From contig NC_079875.1 in NCBI RefSeq assembly GCF_029227915.1, forward strand, positions 1,736,001 through 1,800,000: a DNA stretch of 64,000 nucleotides. Reading direction: 5' to 3'. Below the pieces are notes generated by a model. It was not told the origin of the DNA. It saw only the letters and a program-made list of their open reading frames with translations, and made no database searches. A program made the position numbers and the translations under genes. Positions 61,989 to 64,000 of the stretch are shown here, one piece after another. This DNA is from Hydractinia symbiolongicarpus. Its lineage: Eukaryota > Cnidaria > Hydrozoa > Anthoathecata > Hydractiniidae. How positions within the stretch are numbered: position 1 is the first letter of the stretch; the number at the start of each line of letters is the position of its first letter.

Positions 61989-64000
61989 AAAAAATCGTTC
62001 GGGAAATGAGTTTACACCCTGGATACTTTCTTTGTATACTTTTGACTATACTTGCCGAGTCCAAGATTTACGGGAAATCGCAGGTTTTCGTTTGCCGGCG
62101 ATTAAACTTCTTTTATTCAGCGTCTCATCAAAAATGAAAACATTTTTGAAAACTACAAGTCTCATAGGTTTTAGTGGTGAAAAAATACTTTAAAAATTCG
62201 TTCTGGAAATGAGTTTACTCACTGGCTACTTTCCTTGTATACTTTTAACTATACGGGCCGAGTCCGGGATTTACGGGAAATTGCGGGTTTTCGTTTGCCG
62301 GCGATTAAACTTCTTTTATTCAGCGTCTCATCAAAAATGAAAACATTTTTAAAAAATACAAGTCTGATGGGCTTTAGTGGTGAAAAAATAAATTAAAAAA
62401 TCGTTCTGGAATTGAGTTTACTTACAGGGTACTTTCTTTGTATACATTCGACTATACGGGCCAAGCCCGGGATTTACGGGAAATCTCGGGTTTTCGTTTG
62501 CCGGCGATTAAACCTCTTTCATTAAGCGTCTCATCAAAAATGAAAACATTTTTGAAAACTACAAGTCTCATGCGTTTTAGTGGTGAAAAAATAAATTAAA
62601 ATATCGTTCTGGAAATGAGTTTACTCACAGGGTACTTTCTTTGTATACATTTGACTATACGGGCCAAGCCCGGGATTTACGGGAAATCGCGGGATTTCGT
62701 TTTTCGGCGATTAAACCTCTTTTATTAAGCGTCTCATCAAAAATGAAAACATTTTTGAAAACTACAAGTCTCATGCGTTTTAGTGGTGAAAAAATAATTT
62801 AAAAAATCGTTCGGGAAATGAGTTTACACCCTGGATACTTTCTTTGTATACTTTTGACTATACTTGCCGAGTCCAAGATTTACGGGAAATCGCAGGTTTT
62901 CGTTTGCCGGCGATTAAACTTCTTTTATTCAGCGTCTCATCAAAAATGAAAACATTTTTGAAAACTACAAGTCTCATAGGTTTTAGTGGTGAAAAAATAA
63001 ATTAAAATATCGTTCTGGAAATGAGTTTACTCACAGGGTACTTTCTTTGTATACATTTGACTATACGGGCCAAGCCCGGGATTTACGGGAAATCGCGGGA
63101 TTTCGTTTTTCGGCGATTAAACCTCTTTTATTAAGCGTCTCATCAAAAATGAAAACATTTTTGAAAACTACAAGTCTGATGGGCTTTAGTGGTGAAAAAA
63201 TAAATTAAAAAATCGTTCGGGAAATGAGTTTACTCACAGGGTACTTCCTTTGTATACTTTTGACTATACGGGCCGAGTCCAAGATTTACGGGAAATCGCA
63301 GGTTTTCGTTTGCCGGCGATTAAACTTCTTTTATTCAGCGTCTCATCAAAAATGAAAACATTTTTGAAAACTACAAGTCTCATACGTTTTAGTGGTGAAA
63401 AAATAATTTAAAAAATCGTTTGGGAAATGAGTTTACTCCCTGGGTACTTTCTTTGTATACTTTTGACTATACGGGCCGAGTCCAGGATTTACGGGAAATT
63501 GCGGGTTTTCGTTTGCCGGCGATTAAACTTCTTTTATTCAGCGTCTCATCAAACATGAAAACATTTTTGAAAACTACAAGTCTCATACGTTTTAGTGGTG
63601 AAAAAATAATTTAAAAATTCGTTCTGGAAATGAGTTTACTCACTGGGTACTTTCCTTGTATACTTTTAACTATACGGGCCGAGTCCGGGATTTACGGGAA
63701 ATCGCAGGTTTTCGTTTGCCGGCGATTAAACTTCTTTTATTCAGCGTCTCATCAAAAATGAAAACATTTTTAAAAACTACAAGTCTCATGGGCTTTAGTG
63801 GTGAAATAATAATTTAAAAAATCGTTTGGGAAATGAGTTTACTCCCTGGGTACTTTCTTTGTATACTTTTGACTATACGGGCCGAGTCCAGGATTTACGG
63901 GAAATTGCGGGTTTTCGTTTGCCGGCGATTAAACTTCTTTTATTCAGCGTCTCATCAAAAATGAAAACATTTTTGAAAACTACAAGTCTCATAGGTTTTA
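61989..64000 (+). repeat. Rapidly shuffled monomers to the end of the window
   Basis: About ten monomers. The ATACTTGCCGAGTCC monomer lies at about 62049 and 62861, and the TTTTTCGGCG monomer at 62703 and 63109, so period lengths are 812 and 406 bp. Bases from about 61160 to 61560 recur at 63190-63590 (offset 2,030, ten monomers). The array is cut in mid-monomer at 64000 and evidently continues. No gene or other element is present. Confidence 0.83.

Larger units (their letters stand above)
1..64000 (+). repeat. Satellite DNA array, ~203-bp monomer, about 315 head-to-tail copies
   Basis: The same 203-bp unit recurs without interruption from the first to the last base. Landmarks in each unit, in order, are GGGAAATGAG, CTGGGTACTTTCTTTGTATAC, a run of CGGG boxes, TTTTCGTTTGCCGGCG, ATTAAAC, CAGCGTCTCATC, a TGAAAACATTTTTGAAAAC segment, CTCATGCGTTTTAGTGG and a closing AT-rich tract. 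Positions of the same landmark differ by 203 bp or close multiples. All copies point the same way; I saw no inverted monomer and no foreign insertion. Long simple tandem arrays with higher-order structure are typical of eukaryotic centromeric or heterochromatic satellites; that location is inferred. The family and host are not recognised. Confidence 0.98.

Noticed and set aside
1-64000. CRISPR array
   Set aside because: The repeated unit is about 203 bp with no alternation of short identical repeats and unique spacers, and no cas genes are present.
1-64000. Ribosomal DNA spacer repeats or a transposon-derived tandem array
   Set aside because: No rRNA sequence, terminal inverted repeats, long terminal repeats or transposase fragments are visible anywhere in the window; the monomer shows no recognisable element ends.

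Overview
The whole 64,000-base window is a single head-to-tail satellite DNA array. I see no protein-coding gene, RNA gene, transposon, CRISPR array or unique flanking sequence. The basic unit is about 203 bp (most monomers 202-203 bp, a few 205 bp, five about 192 bp), so the window holds about 315 monomers, all in the same orientation. The array enters and leaves the window in mid-monomer, so neither edge is visible. This kind of structure points to a eukaryotic chromosome, most likely centromeric, pericentromeric or subtelomeric heterochromatin. I do not recognise the monomer family and cannot name the species. A hand-built consensus is about 38% GC. It has a GC-rich core of about 50 bp (roughly 64% GC, several CGGG boxes about one helical turn apart) next to an AT-rich half (about 26% GC). 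CpG is not depleted (13 CpG per consensus monomer, about 1.8 times expectation), which hints at a genome or region with little methylation-driven CpG decay.

Layout. No single higher-order repeat (HOR) runs through the window. It is a patchwork of local multi-monomer duplications whose period changes along the array. 1.6-4.4 kb: 7-mer (1,419 bp) twice. 5.0-7.4 kb: 6-mer (1,216 bp) twice. 7.4-9.0 kb: 4-mer (811 bp) twice. 10.9-15.5 kb: 13-mer (2,638 bp) twice, with a dimer duplication inside. 15.8-17.9 kb: 6-mer (1,218 bp). 19.8-22.7 kb: 4-, 4- and 3-mer steps. 23.7-26.0 kb: 6-mer (1,216 bp) twice. 28.1-33.8 kb: 14-mer (2,841 bp) twice. 36.2-38.4 kb: 6-mer (1,217 bp), second copy lacking one monomer. 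38.9-46.0 kb: a 13-mer block (2,616 bp) twice plus a related older copy, marked by monomers with an 11-bp deletion. 47.0-55.5 kb: a 21-mer (4,260 bp) twice, with only four substitutions noticed between copies. 55.5-60.3 kb: 13-mer (2,637 bp) with one monomer gained. 60.4-64.0 kb: overlapping 6-, 4- and 2-monomer steps.

Monomer types. Two covarying subfamilies are interspersed throughout: type A (GAGTCC in the core, TTATTCAGCG downstream) and type B (CATTCGAC, CAAGCCC, then TCATTAAGCG). Additional types are local: type C (CCCATCAAATATG, up to about 38.3 kb), an ATTTGCGGG type (24-34 kb), a GGTTTGCTGG type (26-34 kb) and the 11-bp-deletion type (39-46 kb). Chimeric monomers joining halves of different types, and gains or losses of exactly one or two monomers, are the expected traces of unequal exchange or replication slippage.

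The open frames of about 62-102 codons on both strands are by-products of the repeat. The unit length is not a multiple of three, most plus-strand frames begin at TTG rather than ATG, and amino-acid changes and stops are freely tolerated. All coordinates of repeat copies were read by eye; boundaries are good to a few tens of bases.
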